This document shows positions 56,238-64,000 of a stretch of 64,000 bases of DNA, one piece after another. The notes under the pieces were generated by a model that ran no database searches, was not told the origin of the DNA, and saw only the letters and a list, made by a program, of their open reading frames with translations. The stretch comes from Enterobacter cloacae complex sp. ECNIH7 (GTDB lineage Bacteria > Pseudomonadota > Gammaproteobacteria > Enterobacterales > Enterobacteriaceae), in assembly GCF_002208095.1 (NCBI RefSeq), contig NZ_CP017990.1, forward strand, positions 682,001 to 746,000. Reading direction: 5' to 3'. Both the position numbers and the translations under genes were made by a program. How positions within the stretch are numbered: position 1 is the first letter of the stretch; each line of letters begins with the position of its first letter.

Positions 56238-58175
56238 GTGGAAAAAGCCAAACGGGTGGTCTGGCGTCTGCTGGCTGCCAGCGTATGCGTAATGGCGGTA
56301 AGCCAGGCGGTGCATGCCGATTCACTGGATGAACAACGTAACCGCTACGCCCAGATTAAACAGGCGTGGGACAACAAGCAGATGGATACCGTGCAGGCGC
56401 TGATGCCGACGCTAAAGGATTATCCGCTGTATCCGTATCTGGAGTATCGCCAGATCACGGACGACCTGATGAACCAGCCTACCGTCACCGTGAATAACTT
56501 CATTCAGGCGAACCCGACCCTGCCGCCTGCCCGAAATCTCCAGTCTCGTTTCGTTAACGAGCTGGCGCGTCGCGAAGACTGGCGCGGCCTGCTGGCGTTT
56601 AGCCCTGAAAAGCCGAACGCCACCGAAGCCCAGTGTAACTATTACTACGCAAAATGGGCGACCGGCCAGCAGGAAGAGGCCTGGGCAGGAGCGAAAGAGC
56701 TCTGGCTGACCGGAAAAAACCAGCCGAACGCCTGTGATTCCCTGTTTAGCGCGTGGCGTGCTTCCGGCAAGCAGGACCCGCTCTCCTACCTTGAGCGCAT
56801 TCGTCTGGCGATGAAAGCCGGTAACACGCGTCTGGTGACCACGCTGGCGGGGCAGATGCCGTCCGATTACCAGACGATCTCCACGGCGGTTATCGGGCTT
56901 GCAAACGATCCCAACAGCGTGCTGACCTTTGCCCGCAGTACGGGCGCGACCGATTTTACCCGCCAGATGGCGGCGGTGGCCTTTGCCAGCGTGGCGCGTG
57001 ACGATGTGGAAAACGCGCGGCTGATGATCCCGCAGCTGGTGCAGGCGCAGCAGCTCAATGAGGAGCAAACCCAGGAGCTGCGCGACATCGTGGCGTGGCG
57101 ACTGATGGGCACCGATGTGACCGATGAACAGGCGCGCTGGCGTGACGATGCGATTATGCGTTCGAATTCTACGTCGCTGGTGGAACGCCGCGTGCGCATG
57201 GCGCTGGGCACGGGCGATCGCCGTGGGCTGAATACATGGCTCGCGCGCTTGCCAATGGAGGCCAAAGAGAAAGACGAATGGCGCTACTGGCAGGCCGATC
57301 TGCTGATGGAGCGCGGCCGTGATGATGAAGCCAAAGAGATCCTCCATACGCTGATGCAGCAGCGCGGGTTTTACCCAATGGCTGCCGCGCAGCGTCTGGG
57401 CGAGGAATACACCTTCCGTATAGATAAAGCGCCTGCCAACGCGAACCCGGCGCTGACGCAGGGGCCAGAAATGGCGCGCGTTCGCGAGCTGATGTACTGG
57501 AATATGGATAACACCGCGCGCAGCGAGTGGGCGAATCTGGTGACCAGCCGCACCACCGATGAGAAAGCCCAGCTTGCCCGCTATGCGTTTGATAATCACT
57601 GGTGGGATCTCAGCGTGCAGGCGACGATCGCCGGCAAGCTTTGGGATCATCTGGAAGAGCGTTTCCCGCTGGCGTACAAAGATCTTTTCGATCGCTACAC
57701 CAGCGGTAAAGATATCCCGCAAAGCTACGCGATGGCGATTGCCCGTCAGGAGAGCGCCTGGAACCCGAAAGTCCGTTCCCCGGTGGGCGCCAGCGGCCTG
57801 ATGCAGATTATGCCAGGCACGGCGACGCACACGGTGAAGATGTTTAATATTCCGGGGTACAGCAGTCCGTCGCAGCTTCTGGATCCGGATACCAACATCA
57901 ATATCGGTACCAGCTATCTCCAGTACGTGTATCAGCAGTTCGGCAATAACCGCATCTTCTCATCGGCGGCGTATAACGCGGGGCCAGGACGCGTGCGCAC
58001 CTGGCTCGGCAACAGCGCCGGACGCATCGACGCGGTAGCGTTTGTGGAGAGTATCCCGTTCTCGGAAACGCGCGGCTACGTGAAGAACGTGCTGGCCTAT
58101 GACGCTTACTATCGCTACTTCATGGGGCAGAAAGATACCCTGATGAGCGATGCCGAGTGGCAGAGGCGTTACTGA
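56238..58175 (+). CDS. slt: Slt, soluble lytic murein transglycosylase (Slt70)
   Basis: A 645-residue periplasmic enzyme, the same length as in E. coli, with a GTG start. After a signal peptide (about 1-27, ending VSQAVHA) comes the helical doughnut domain. The C-terminal goose-lysozyme-like catalytic domain has the catalytic Glu in [12 protein letters not shown], then [13 protein letters not shown] and [12 protein letters not shown]. It cleaves peptidoglycan to 1,6-anhydro-muropeptides. trpR follows 55 bp later. Confidence 0.97.
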   Translation: MEKAKRVVWRLLAASVCVMAVSQAVHADSLDEQRNRYAQIKQAWDNKQMDTVQALMPTLKDYPLYPYLEYRQITDDLMNQPTVTVNNFIQANPTLPPARNLQSRFVNELARREDWRGLLAFSPEKPNATEAQCNYYYAKWATGQQEEAWAGAKELWLTGKNQPNACDSLFSAWRASGKQDPLSYLERIRLAMKAGNTRLVTTLAGQMPSDYQTISTAVIGLANDPNSVLTFARSTGATDFTRQMAAVAFASVARDDVENARLMIPQLVQAQQLNEEQTQELRDIVAWRLMGTDVTDEQARWRDDAIMRSNSTSLVERRVRMALGTGDRRGLNTWLARLPMEAKEKDEWRYWQADLLMERGRDDEAKEILHTLMQQRGFYPMAAAQRLGEEYTFRIDKAPANANPALTQGPEMARVRELMYWNMDNTARSEWANLVTSRTTDEKAQLARYAFDNHWWDLSVQATIAGKLWDHLEERFPLAYKDLFDRYTSGKDIPQSYAMAIARQESAWNPKVRSPVGASGLMQIMPGTATHTVKMFNIPGYSSPSQLLDPDTNINIGTSYLQYVYQQFGNNRIFSSAAYNAGPGRVRTWLGNSAGRIDAVAFVESIPFSETRGYVKNVLAYDAYYRYFMGQKDTLMSDAEWQRRY

Positions 58176-58197
58176 TCGGCGTGGGTTGTGTTATGCT

Positions 58198-58215
58198 GTA
58201 CTCGCTAAAGAGTAC
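58198..58215 (+). promoter_or_regulatory. Trp repressor operator of trpR
   Basis: GTACTC-GCTAAA-GAGTAC, an inverted repeat 16-33 bp upstream of the trpR start. It matches the trp operator core (ACTAGT/GTACTC-type half-sites as in E. coli trpR) and gives autoregulation by TrpR. Confidence 0.85.
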
Positions 58216-58230
58216 AAGAGGCAGCATAAC

Positions 58231-58560
58231 ATGACCCAGCATTCCCCGTATTCCTCGGCAATGGCCGAACAACGTCATCTGGAGTGGCTTCGTTTTGTGG
58301 AGCTGCTGCGTCAGTCTTACGAACAGGATCTGCATTTACCCCTGATGCAGCTGATGCTCACGCCGGACGAGCGTGAGGCGCTGGGCACGCGCGTGCGGAT
58401 CATTGAAGAGTTGCTGCGCGGAGAAATGAGCCAGCGCGAGCTGAAAAATGAGCTTGGCGCGGGTATTGCAACGATCACCCGCGGCTCGAACAGCCTGAAG
58501 TCGGCGCCGGTTGAGCTGCGCCAGTGGCTGGAAGCGGTATTGCTGAAAAATGCCGGATGA
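58231..58560 (+). CDS. trpR: TrpR, tryptophan-responsive repressor
   Basis: A 109-residue repressor (E. coli 108). It binds operators of trp, aroH, mtr and trpR when charged with L-tryptophan. The helix-turn-helix is [24 protein letters not shown] (about 70-93). Arg and Thr contacts to tryptophan lie in [17 protein letters not shown]. The start is ATG 58231 with SD AAGAGGCAG. The last residues (KNAG) are encoded by the start of a REP-like unit that covers the stop. Confidence 0.96.
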   Translation: MTQHSPYSSAMAEQRHLEWLRFVELLRQSYEQDLHLPLMQLMLTPDEREALGTRVRIIEELLRGEMSQRELKNELGAGIATITRGSNSLKSAPVELRQWLEAVLLKNAG

Positions 58561-58583
58561 CGGCTTTTCTTTATTCGGCCAAC
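58550..58583. repeat. REP-like unit overlapping the trpR stop
   Basis: TGCCGGATGACGGC-TTTTCTTTA-TTCGGCC starts in the last trpR codons and continues into the spacer before yjjX. It resembles the REP core TGCCGGATG...ATCCGGC but is shorter and less symmetrical. Confidence 0.65.
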
Positions 58584-58587
58584 AAAC

Positions 58588-59103
58588 TTACCGATAAATC
58601 GCGTTATGGAACGGGCTTAACGCCAGAATCACGGCCTGGTGGTAAACGCCTGAACGCGTCAGCTTGCCAGCGGTAAAGACGCCAATAGCCCCTTCTTTAC
58701 GGCCAATCTCATCGATTCCGGTATACTGCGACATCACTGGCCCGAGCGCTTCACCCGCACGGACTTTTTCCAGAATGATCTCCGGCAGCGGCAGGGTGGC
58801 CGAACGCGCTTCACCGCGCTGCTCGCGGCTTTCGATGACAACCCAGCTAAATGTTGCGCCTTCGTCGATGCCTGCTTCAATCGCTACCCAAAAGTCAGCA
58901 TCCGGTACGGCAGCCTTCGCGTTTGCCACGCGATTTCGTGCGCCAGCGCGCGTTTCCTCGCTGCCAAACGGCTGTTCAGGAACGCCACTCTCGACGCCGA
59001 TGGCCTCAATATGGCAGGATCCTGCGCCGAAGATCTCGTCAAATGCCCTTAGAATTGCCTGAATTTTGGCAGGATTAGTGGTAGCAGAGACAACATGGTG
59101 CAT
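58588..59103 (-). CDS. yjjX: YjjX, inosine/xanthosine triphosphatase
   Basis: A 171-residue NTP phosphatase (E. coli 170) that hydrolyses ITP and XTP to clean the nucleotide pool. Family elements are [14 protein letters not shown] at the N terminus, [17 protein letters not shown], and [11 protein letters not shown] with metal-site glutamates. It is convergent with trpR and divergent from gpmB. Confidence 0.95.
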   Translation of the reverse strand: MHHVVSATTNPAKIQAILRAFDEIFGAGSCHIEAIGVESGVPEQPFGSEETRAGARNRVANAKAAVPDADFWVAIEAGIDEGATFSWVVIESREQRGEARSATLPLPEIILEKVRAGEALGPVMSQYTGIDEIGRKEGAIGVFTAGKLTRSGVYHQAVILALSPFHNAIYR

Positions 59104-59153
59104 AATTAAGCTCGATTCAAAAAAAACTCATCGCAGTATAACGGAAAAAAAGC

Positions 59154-59801
59154 ATGTTACAGGTATACCTTGTTCGCCACGGTGAAACGCAGTGGAACGC
59201 CGAGCGACGTATTCAAGGCCAGTCAGACAGTCCTCTCACCGAGAAGGGGGTGCAGCAAGCGTGGCAGGTGGCGGAACGCGCCAGAACGCTGGGCATTACC
59301 CACGTGATTACCAGCGATTTAGGTCGCACACAGCAGACGGCGCGCATCATCGCAGATGCCTGCGGCTGTGACGTCATGCTGGAGCCGCGTCTGCGCGAGC
59401 TGGATATGGGCGTGCTGGAGAAACGCCATATCGATACGCTGACGGAAGCGGAGGAGGGCTGGCGCCGCACGCTGGTGAACGGTACCGAAGATGGTCGAAT
59501 TCCTGAAGGCGAATCCATGCAGGAGCTCAGCGTACGCATGCATGCCGCCCTGGCGGAATGCCTGAAGCTGCCGGCGGGAAGCCGTCCGCTGCTGGTGAGT
59601 CACGGGATTGCGTTGGGTTGCCTGGTGAGCACGATTCTGGGGCTACCGGCTTACGCCGAGCGCCGTTTGCGTCTGCGCAACTGCTCCATTTCCCGGATTG
59701 ATTATCAGGAAAGCGCGTGGCTGGCGTCAGGTTGGGTCGTGGAGATGGCAGGGGACATTTCGCATCTCGATGCCCCTGCGCTTGACGAACTGCAGCGTTA
59801 A
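59154..59801 (+). CDS. gpmB: GpmB (YtjC), phosphoglycerate mutase-like phosphatase
   Basis: A 215-residue histidine phosphatase (E. coli 215) with the RHG motif YLVRHGETQWNAE and a second catalytic His in LLVSHGIALG. It is annotated as a co-factor-independent-type mutase homologue; some relatives are general phosphatases, so true mutase activity is uncertain. It ends in a 4-bp overlap of the stops with convergent rob (59798-59801). Confidence 0.94.
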   Translation: MLQVYLVRHGETQWNAERRIQGQSDSPLTEKGVQQAWQVAERARTLGITHVITSDLGRTQQTARIIADACGCDVMLEPRLRELDMGVLEKRHIDTLTEAEEGWRRTLVNGTEDGRIPEGESMQELSVRMHAALAECLKLPAGSRPLLVSHGIALGCLVSTILGLPAYAERRLRLRNCSISRIDYQESAWLASGWVVEMAGDISHLDAPALDELQR

Positions 59802-60667
59802 CGACGGATCGGAATCAAGAATTCCATACGCAGATTGATTGGGCCTTCTTCCGGTTTGGCATCCTGCGCCGGGTAGTAGCGCTCAATGTCCTGACCTTTA
59901 CGGCGATTCAGATTCAGCATCGGCATGCAGGTTCCGTAAACGGTCAGGATAAACTCCTGAACCCCCGTTCCCAGCCCTTCATAGGCGAACATTACGTATT
60001 CGCCGCCTTCCAGCACGACAGGCTTCGAACCCTGAATATACCCATTCGCCATCTCTGGCGTCAGCGCGGTGGTGTAGAACACCTCCTGCTCGTCGTCTTT
60101 TTCCTGGCTTGGGTGCGTTTCGTTGAGGCCATACAGGATTGGCGGGATCGTCGGTGCGTGGCTCAGGAAGTCGCGCCAGAACTGGACGCGCATCTGATGA
60201 CGGAACTCAGAAATCTGCTCCAGTGAACAGGAGTAGCTCTGCGTCGTGCCGATCAGATGGGTTTCCGGCAGCGCGACAATTTCATATTTCGGCATCGCGA
60301 ACTCGCCCAGACGCAGCGGCGGACGCATGCCAAACGAGCTCCAGTCAGGCGAGCGACGATACAGCGCTGGCGTCAACGAGAACTGTTTTTTAAAGGCGCG
60401 GGTGAAGGTCTGCTGCGAATCGAAACGATATTGCAGAGCAATATCCAGAATCGGCCGCGCGGTCAGGCGCAAAGCCACCGCAGATTTTGATAAACGACGT
60501 GCGCGAATATAGGCCCCGATAGCATGACCGGTGACATCCTTGAACATCCTTTGCAGATGCCACTTGGAATAGCCTGCTTTAGCCGCCACATTATCCAGTG
60601 ACAAAGGCTGGTCGAGATGACCTTCCAGCCAGGTGAGCAGGTCGCGAATAATTCCAGCCTGATCCAT
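59798..60667 (-). CDS. rob: Rob, AraC/XylS-type activator of stress genes
   Basis: A 289-residue regulator, identical in length to E. coli Rob. The N-terminal AraC double HTH (about 1-110: NVAAKAGYSKWHLQRMFKDVTGHAIGAYIRARRLSKSAVALRLTARPILDIALQY) binds mar/sox/rob boxes. The C-terminal GyrI-like domain (about 120-289) binds inducers such as bile salts and fatty acids. It activates acrAB, micF and other tolerance genes. Confidence 0.97.
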   Translation of the reverse strand: MDQAGIIRDLLTWLEGHLDQPLSLDNVAAKAGYSKWHLQRMFKDVTGHAIGAYIRARRLSKSAVALRLTARPILDIALQYRFDSQQTFTRAFKKQFSLTPALYRRSPDWSSFGMRPPLRLGEFAMPKYEIVALPETHLIGTTQSYSCSLEQISEFRHQMRVQFWRDFLSHAPTIPPILYGLNETHPSQEKDDEQEVFYTTALTPEMANGYIQGSKPVVLEGGEYVMFAYEGLGTGVQEFILTVYGTCMPMLNLNRRKGQDIERYYPAQDAKPEEGPINLRMEFLIPIRR

Positions 60668-60878
60668 ATACTATCCTCATCCTTAAAACAGCAGGTGCCT
60701 GATAACAGGTTAGCGGATAATAGCATTTTTTGATGTTTTAGCATTCAGTGTTTTTTTTGCGCATTCATGCTTTTTAGAGCACATTACAGGCAGATATATT
60801 CTAATCCTGTGATCTTGCTACATTTTTGCCTAAAGTGTTGAATAATCGCTCAGTGTAATTTTAAAGAATGGTAACAAT

Positions 60879-61352
60879 ATGAAATACAAGACTTTGATCT
60901 TCACCGCGTTGATGCTGATGGTCGGGCGCGTGGCGCAGGCAGAGCAGATTGGCTCCGTCGATACCGTGTTCAAAATGTTCGGCCCGGACCACAAAATCGT
61001 GGTGGAGGCGTTTGACGATCCGGACGTGAAAAACGTCACCTGCTACGTCAGCCGCGCGAAAACGGGCGGTATCAAAGGCGGGCTGGGACTGGCGGAAGAT
61101 ACTTCCGATGCGGCGATTTCTTGTCAGCAGGTGGGGCCGGTTGAGTTGAGCGATAAAATTAAAAACGGCAAAGCGCAGGGCGACGTTGTATTCCAGAAAC
61201 GGACTTCGCTGGTATTCAAAAAACTGCAGGTGGTGCGTTTCTATGATGCCAAACGCAACACCCTGGCGTACCTTGCCTACTCTGACAAAGTGGTGGAAGG
61301 CTCGCCGAAAAACGCAATCAGCGCGGTGCCGATTATGCCGTGGCGGGAATAA
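60879..61352 (+). CDS. creA: CreA family protein
   Basis: A 157-residue exported protein, as in E. coli. Signal peptide [21 protein letters not shown], then a periplasmic domain with conserved [35 protein letters not shown], whose two cysteines may form a disulfide. Function unknown. In E. coli it leads creABCD. Here a terminator follows directly and creB, creC and creD are absent; arcA is the next gene. Confidence 0.94.
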   Translation: MKYKTLIFTALMLMVGRVAQAEQIGSVDTVFKMFGPDHKIVVEAFDDPDVKNVTCYVSRAKTGGIKGGLGLAEDTSDAAISCQQVGPVELSDKIKNGKAQGDVVFQKRTSLVFKKLQVVRFYDAKRNTLAYLAYSDKVVEGSPKNAISAVPIMPWRE

Positions 61353-61354
61353 AA

Positions 61355-61380
61355 AAAACGGCGCAAAGGCGCCGTTTTTT
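61355..61380. terminator. Bidirectional terminator between creA and arcA
   Basis: AAAAAACGGCGC, loop AAAG, GCGCCGTTTTTT. Symmetric A and T runs serve both creA (plus) and arcA (minus), whose stops are 46 bp apart. Confidence 0.95.
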
Positions 61381-61398
61381 AATGCGTTAACTGCGGGA

Positions 61399-62115
61399 TT
61401 ATTCCTGCAGATCGCCGCAGAAACGATACCCTTCGCCGTGGATCGTGGCGATGATTTCCGGCGTATCTGGCGTAGATTCGAAATGCTTACGAATACGACG
61501 AATGGTCACGTCTACGGTACGGTCGTGCGGTTTCAGCTCACGACCGGTCATTTTCTTCAGCAGCTCTGCACGGGACTGAATTTTGCCCGGGTTTTCGCAG
61601 AAGTGCAGCATCGCGCGGAATTCACTGCGCGGCAGTTTATACTGCTCACCGTTCGGGCTAATCAGCGAACGGCTATTGATATCAAGTTCCCAGCCGTTGA
61701 ATTTGTAGCTGTCTACGCTACGACGCTCTTCGCTGACCGTACCCAGGTTCATGGTGCGGGACAGCAGGTTGCGTGCACGAATGGTTAACTCGCGAGGATT
61801 GAACGGCTTGGTGATGTAGTCATCCGCACCGATTTCCAGGCCAAGAATTTTATCAACTTCGTTATCACGGCCCGTCAGGAACATTAACGCGACGTTCGCC
61901 TGCTCGCGCAGTTCGCGCGCCAGAAGAAGACCGTTTTTGCCCGGCAGGTTAATATCCATGATCACCAGGTTGATATCATTTTCAGAAAGGATCTGATGCA
62001 TCTCTGCGCCATCGGTCGCTTCAAAGACATCGTAGCCTTCTGCTTCGAAAATGCTCTTTAACGTGTTGCGTGTTACCAACTCGTCTTCAACGATAAGAAT
62101 GTGCGGGGTCTGCAT
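61399..62115 (-). CDS. arcA: ArcA, aerobic respiration control response regulator
   Basis: A 238-residue OmpR/PhoB-type response regulator, identical in length to E. coli ArcA. The receiver domain has acidic pocket ED (10-11) and phospho-acceptor Asp54 in VIMDINLPG, with T and K in FLTGRD and ITKPFNP. The winged helix spans about 135-235 ([37 protein letters not shown]). It represses respiratory genes in low oxygen after phosphorylation by ArcB. Confidence 0.98.
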   Translation of the reverse strand: MQTPHILIVEDELVTRNTLKSIFEAEGYDVFEATDGAEMHQILSENDINLVIMDINLPGKNGLLLARELREQANVALMFLTGRDNEVDKILGLEIGADDYITKPFNPRELTIRARNLLSRTMNLGTVSEERRSVDSYKFNGWELDINSRSLISPNGEQYKLPRSEFRAMLHFCENPGKIQSRAELLKKMTGRELKPHDRTVDVTIRRIRKHFESTPDTPEIIATIHGEGYRFCGDLQE

Positions 62116-62210
62116 GTTTGCTACCTAAATTGCCAACTAAATCGAAACAGGAAGTACAAAAGTCCCTGACCTGCCTGATGCATGTCGCAAATTAACATGA
62201 TCGGCTTAAC

Positions 62211-62351
62211 GTGACTAAAGTACGTAATTGCGTTCTTGATGCACTTTCCATCAACGTCAACAACATCATTAGCTTGGTCTTGGGTACTTTCCCTTTGGAC
62301 CCGACAGTGTCAAAAACGGCTGTCATCCTAACCATTTTAACAGCAACATAA
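62211..62351 (+). CDS. yjjY: YjjY, small conserved protein between arcA and lasT
   Basis: A 46-codon GTG-started ORF, beginning VTKVRNCVLDALSINVNN and ending AVILTILTAT. It is nearly identical to E. coli YjjY, at the same place, which argues that the sequence is under selection. It is divergent from arcA and begins 95 bp from the arcA start, so it lies inside the arcA promoter/5'UTR region. Function is unknown. It has no obvious SD, which leaves open whether protein or DNA/RNA is conserved. It may be a leader or an arcA-regulatory element. Confidence 0.6.
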   Translation: MTKVRNCVLDALSINVNNIISLVLGTFPLDPTVSKTAVILTILTAT

Positions 62352-62750
62352 CAGGCTAAGTGACACCAGACACCCAATAAAACTACGCTTCGTTGACATA
62401 TATCAAGTTCAATTGTAGCACGTTAACAGTTTGATGAAATCATCGTAGCGGAATGCTAGCCTTTGTCACAATTTTTCAATAAACCAACTAGTTGCGGACA
62501 TTGATTTATAAACGAAGCGAATCCAATCAGAATAGGGTATTCATGTTGCTATTATCATTATAAAACATAGGGATAATGGTGTTCTGTTAACATTCTAACT
62601 GATTGTTCAGACAAGGAATAGTTTAGCGTTTTTAATTTGTTATGAAACGCTATTTCGGTGATTTGTGTTGCAATTTTGTAAATTCGCGCTGCGTAATATG
62701 TTGAAGTGCATCACATTTTTACCCGCTAACTGATTAAAAAGAGAGCATAA
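62352..62750. promoter_or_regulatory. Region upstream of lasT-type gene
   Basis: About 400 bp without a supported gene. It is AT-rich, especially 62450-62720, and should hold the promoter for the methyltransferase gene and distal arcA promoters. I see no clear tRNA, terminator or recognisable operator, and no ORF with a credible start. Confidence 0.5.
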
Positions 62751-63437
62751 ATGCATCTGTCGATTGTACTGGTTGCCCCAGCCAGAGCCGAAAATATAGG
62801 CGCTGCCGCGCGTGCCATGAAAACCATGGGGTTCACAGATTTACGTATCGTGGACAGCACTGCCCACCTGGAGCCTGCGGCTCGTTGGGTAGCCCACGGA
62901 TCGGGCGATATCCTCGATAATATAACCACTTACGCTACGCTTGCTGATGCGCTGCACGACATTTCGTTTACCGTTGCGACCACCGCGCGCAGCCGTGCGA
63001 AGTTCCATTACTATGCCACGCCAGCGGAGCTGGTGCCGATGCTGAGCGAGAAAAGCCAGTGGCTGGAGAAGGCCGCGCTGGTGTTTGGTCGCGAAGATTC
63101 CGGATTAACCAACGAAGAGCTGGAGCTGGCGGACGTTCTTACCGGTGCGCCGATGGTCGCCGATTATCCCTCCCTGAATTTAGGCCAGGCGGTCATGGTT
63201 TACTGCTATCAATTAGCCTCCCTAATACAAATCCCCCAACCTCCGGCAGAAGGGGCAAATGAAAATCAGCTGGCTGCGCTGCGCGCTCGCGTTGAGCAAC
63301 TCTTGTCTCAGCTGGGGGTAGCGGACGATCAGAAAATGGCTGACTGGCTGCAGCAGCGTTTGGGCCGTCTTGAGCAGCGGGACACCGCAATGCTGCACCG
63401 TTTGCTGCACGATATTGAAAAAAAATTAGCGGAGTAA
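62751..63437 (+). CDS. lasT: LasT/YjtD, SPOUT-type tRNA/rRNA methyltransferase
   Basis: A 228-residue SpoU-class (trefoil-knot) methyltransferase, equal to E. coli LasT (YjtD) in length. Motif 1 is VAPARAENIGAAARAMKTMGF, motif 2 LVFGREDSGLTNEEL, and motif 3 DYPSLNLGQAVMVYCYQL. The family includes TrmJ; the target RNA of LasT is not established. It lies upstream of the thr operon on the same strand. Confidence 0.93.
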   Translation: MHLSIVLVAPARAENIGAAARAMKTMGFTDLRIVDSTAHLEPAARWVAHGSGDILDNITTYATLADALHDISFTVATTARSRAKFHYYATPAELVPMLSEKSQWLEKAALVFGREDSGLTNEELELADVLTGAPMVADYPSLNLGQAVMVYCYQLASLIQIPQPPAEGANENQLAALRARVEQLLSQLGVADDQKMADWLQQRLGRLEQRDTAMLHRLLHDIEKKLAE

Positions 63438-63570
63438 AATCCTGTCATAAGTTTTTACTATGGAGAATAAGTCTGTCCTGATGGGTTGCATCTGGGCGAA
63501 TCGGATGAAAATAAATCTGCAAACAGCGGGAGGTGAGAGTCTCCCGAATTGTGATCAAATTAAAAATTCG

Positions 63571-63620
63571 TTGACTTAAGGTGCCCGATCCTTTAACCCT
63601 AAAAGAATACAGGACAGACA
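63571..63620 (+). promoter_or_regulatory. thr operon promoter
   Basis: TTGACT at 63571-63576 matches the -35 seen in the E. coli thr promoter. TTTAAC (63592) or a later AT-rich hexamer could be the -10. The start of thrL is about 78 bp downstream of the -35. Confidence 0.6.
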
Positions 63621-63648
63621 GATAATAATGACAGAGTACACAACATCC

Positions 63649-63717
63649 ATGAAACGCATCAGCATCACCACCATTACTACAACCATCATCATTACCACAG
63701 GTAACGATGCGGGCTGA
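63649..63717 (+). CDS. thrL: ThrL, thr operon leader peptide
   Basis: A 22-residue leader, MKRISITTITTTIIITTGND-AG, with 7 Thr and 6 Ile codons. The ribosome stalls at these when threonyl- or isoleucyl-tRNA is scarce, which prevents formation of the terminator downstream. The E. coli leader has 21 residues with 8 Thr and 4 Ile. Conserved flanks (ACAGAGTACACAACATCCATG) match E. coli almost exactly. Confidence 0.95.
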   Translation: MKRISITTITTTIIITTGNDAG

Positions 63718-63740
63718 CGCGTACAGGAAAAACAAAAAAA

Positions 63741-63772
63741 AGCCCGCACCTGAACAGTGCGGGCTTTTTTTT
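63741..63772 (+). terminator. thr attenuator
   Basis: AGCCCGCAC, loop CTGAACA, GTGCGGGCT, then seven T. It is the rho-independent terminator that controls entry into thrABC, 23 bp after the thrL stop. Confidence 0.95.
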
Positions 63773-63797
63773 CGGCTAAAGGAAACGAGGTAGAACC

Positions 63798-64000
63798 ATG
63801 CGAGTGTTGAAGTTCGGCGGTACATCAGTGGCAAATGCAGAACGTTTTCTGCGTGTTGCCGATATCCTGGAAAGCAACGCCAGGCAGGGGCAGGTTGCTA
63901 CCGTGCTCTCTGCCCCGGCAAAAATCACGAACCATCTGGTGGCGATGATTGAAAAAACCATCGGTGGCCAGGATGCACTTCCGAACATCAGCGACGCAGA
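63798..64000 (+). CDS. thrA: ThrA, aspartokinase I/homoserine dehydrogenase I (partial)
   Basis: The first 67 codons of the bifunctional threonine-pathway enzyme, cut by the right edge. It begins [20 protein letters not shown], where KFGGTSV is the aspartokinase ATP/aspartate signature. E. coli ThrA has 820 residues, so most of the gene lies outside. Preceded by thrL and its attenuator. SD ACGAGG. Confidence 0.97.
   Translation, partial: MRVLKFGGTSVANAERFLRVADILESNARQGQVATVLSAPAKITNHLVAMIEKTIGGQDALPNISDA

Noticed and set aside
56412..57830. 472-codon minus-strand frame inside slt
   Set aside because: It lies wholly antisense to a conserved 645-residue gene and has Arg/His/Gln-rich shadow composition.

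Overview
The window is chromosomal DNA from an Enterobacteriaceae bacterium. Gene order and protein sequences match the end of the Escherichia coli map: tsr to opgB, dnaC/dnaT, yjjB/P, yjjQ/bglJ, fhuF, leuQPV, rsmC, holD, rimI, prfC, osmY, deoCABD, lplA, serB, radA, nadR, ettA, slt, trpR, gpmB, rob, creA, arcA, then thrL and thrA at the right edge. The high GC content, the accessory genes and the short palindromic repeats point to Enterobacter or a close relative (Leclercia, Lelliottia) rather than E. coli. The genus is inferred.

Region 1 (1-8075): nearly all of the 4-hydroxyphenylacetate meta-cleavage cluster, hpaG-E-D-F-H-I-X-A on the minus strand, with hpaR divergent. hpaA is cut by the left edge and hpaBC would lie beyond it. 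The pathway cleaves homoprotocatechuate and carries it to succinate semialdehyde and pyruvate. A perfect HpaR-type palindrome lies in front of hpaG.

Region 2 (8103-20670): tsr with a sigma-28 promoter, a GNAT acetyltransferase, a MarT/FidL-like membrane regulator pair, and a six-gene minus-strand unit: EAL protein, LuxR-type regulator, spore-coat-U pilin, chaperone, usher and tip protein. This is an archaic (Csu-type) pilus with its own c-di-GMP-related regulator. opgB and yjjA follow.

Region 3 (20751-31603): dnaC/dnaT, an ohr/ohrR/TetR insertion, yjjB/yjjP (split ThrE-type exporter), the AT-rich yjjQ-bglJ regulators, a YbaK-like deacylase, an orphan PTS EIIC preceded by a small ORF and a perfect palindrome, then fhuF, a diguanylate cyclase and yjjZ with two Fur boxes.

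Region 4 (31645-52148): three tandem tRNA-Leu(CAG) genes and conserved core genes. It includes the glycyl radical pair yjjI/yjjW divergent from the deo operon. The deo regulatory region holds two DeoR operators 603 bp apart and two CRP sites; one DeoR operator is embedded in yjjI codons.

Region 5 (52156-64000): an accessory MDR oxidoreductase with a divergent LysR regulator, then ettA, slt, trpR, yjjX, gpmB, rob, creA (without creBCD), arcA, yjjY, the lasT-type methyltransferase gene, thrL with its attenuator, and the start of thrA.

A GC-rich repeat of about 40-45 bp (core CCCTCTCC...GGGAGAGGG) occurs at six intergenic loci, and REP/BIME-like units occur at six more. I see no integrase, transposase, phage gene or CRISPR array.
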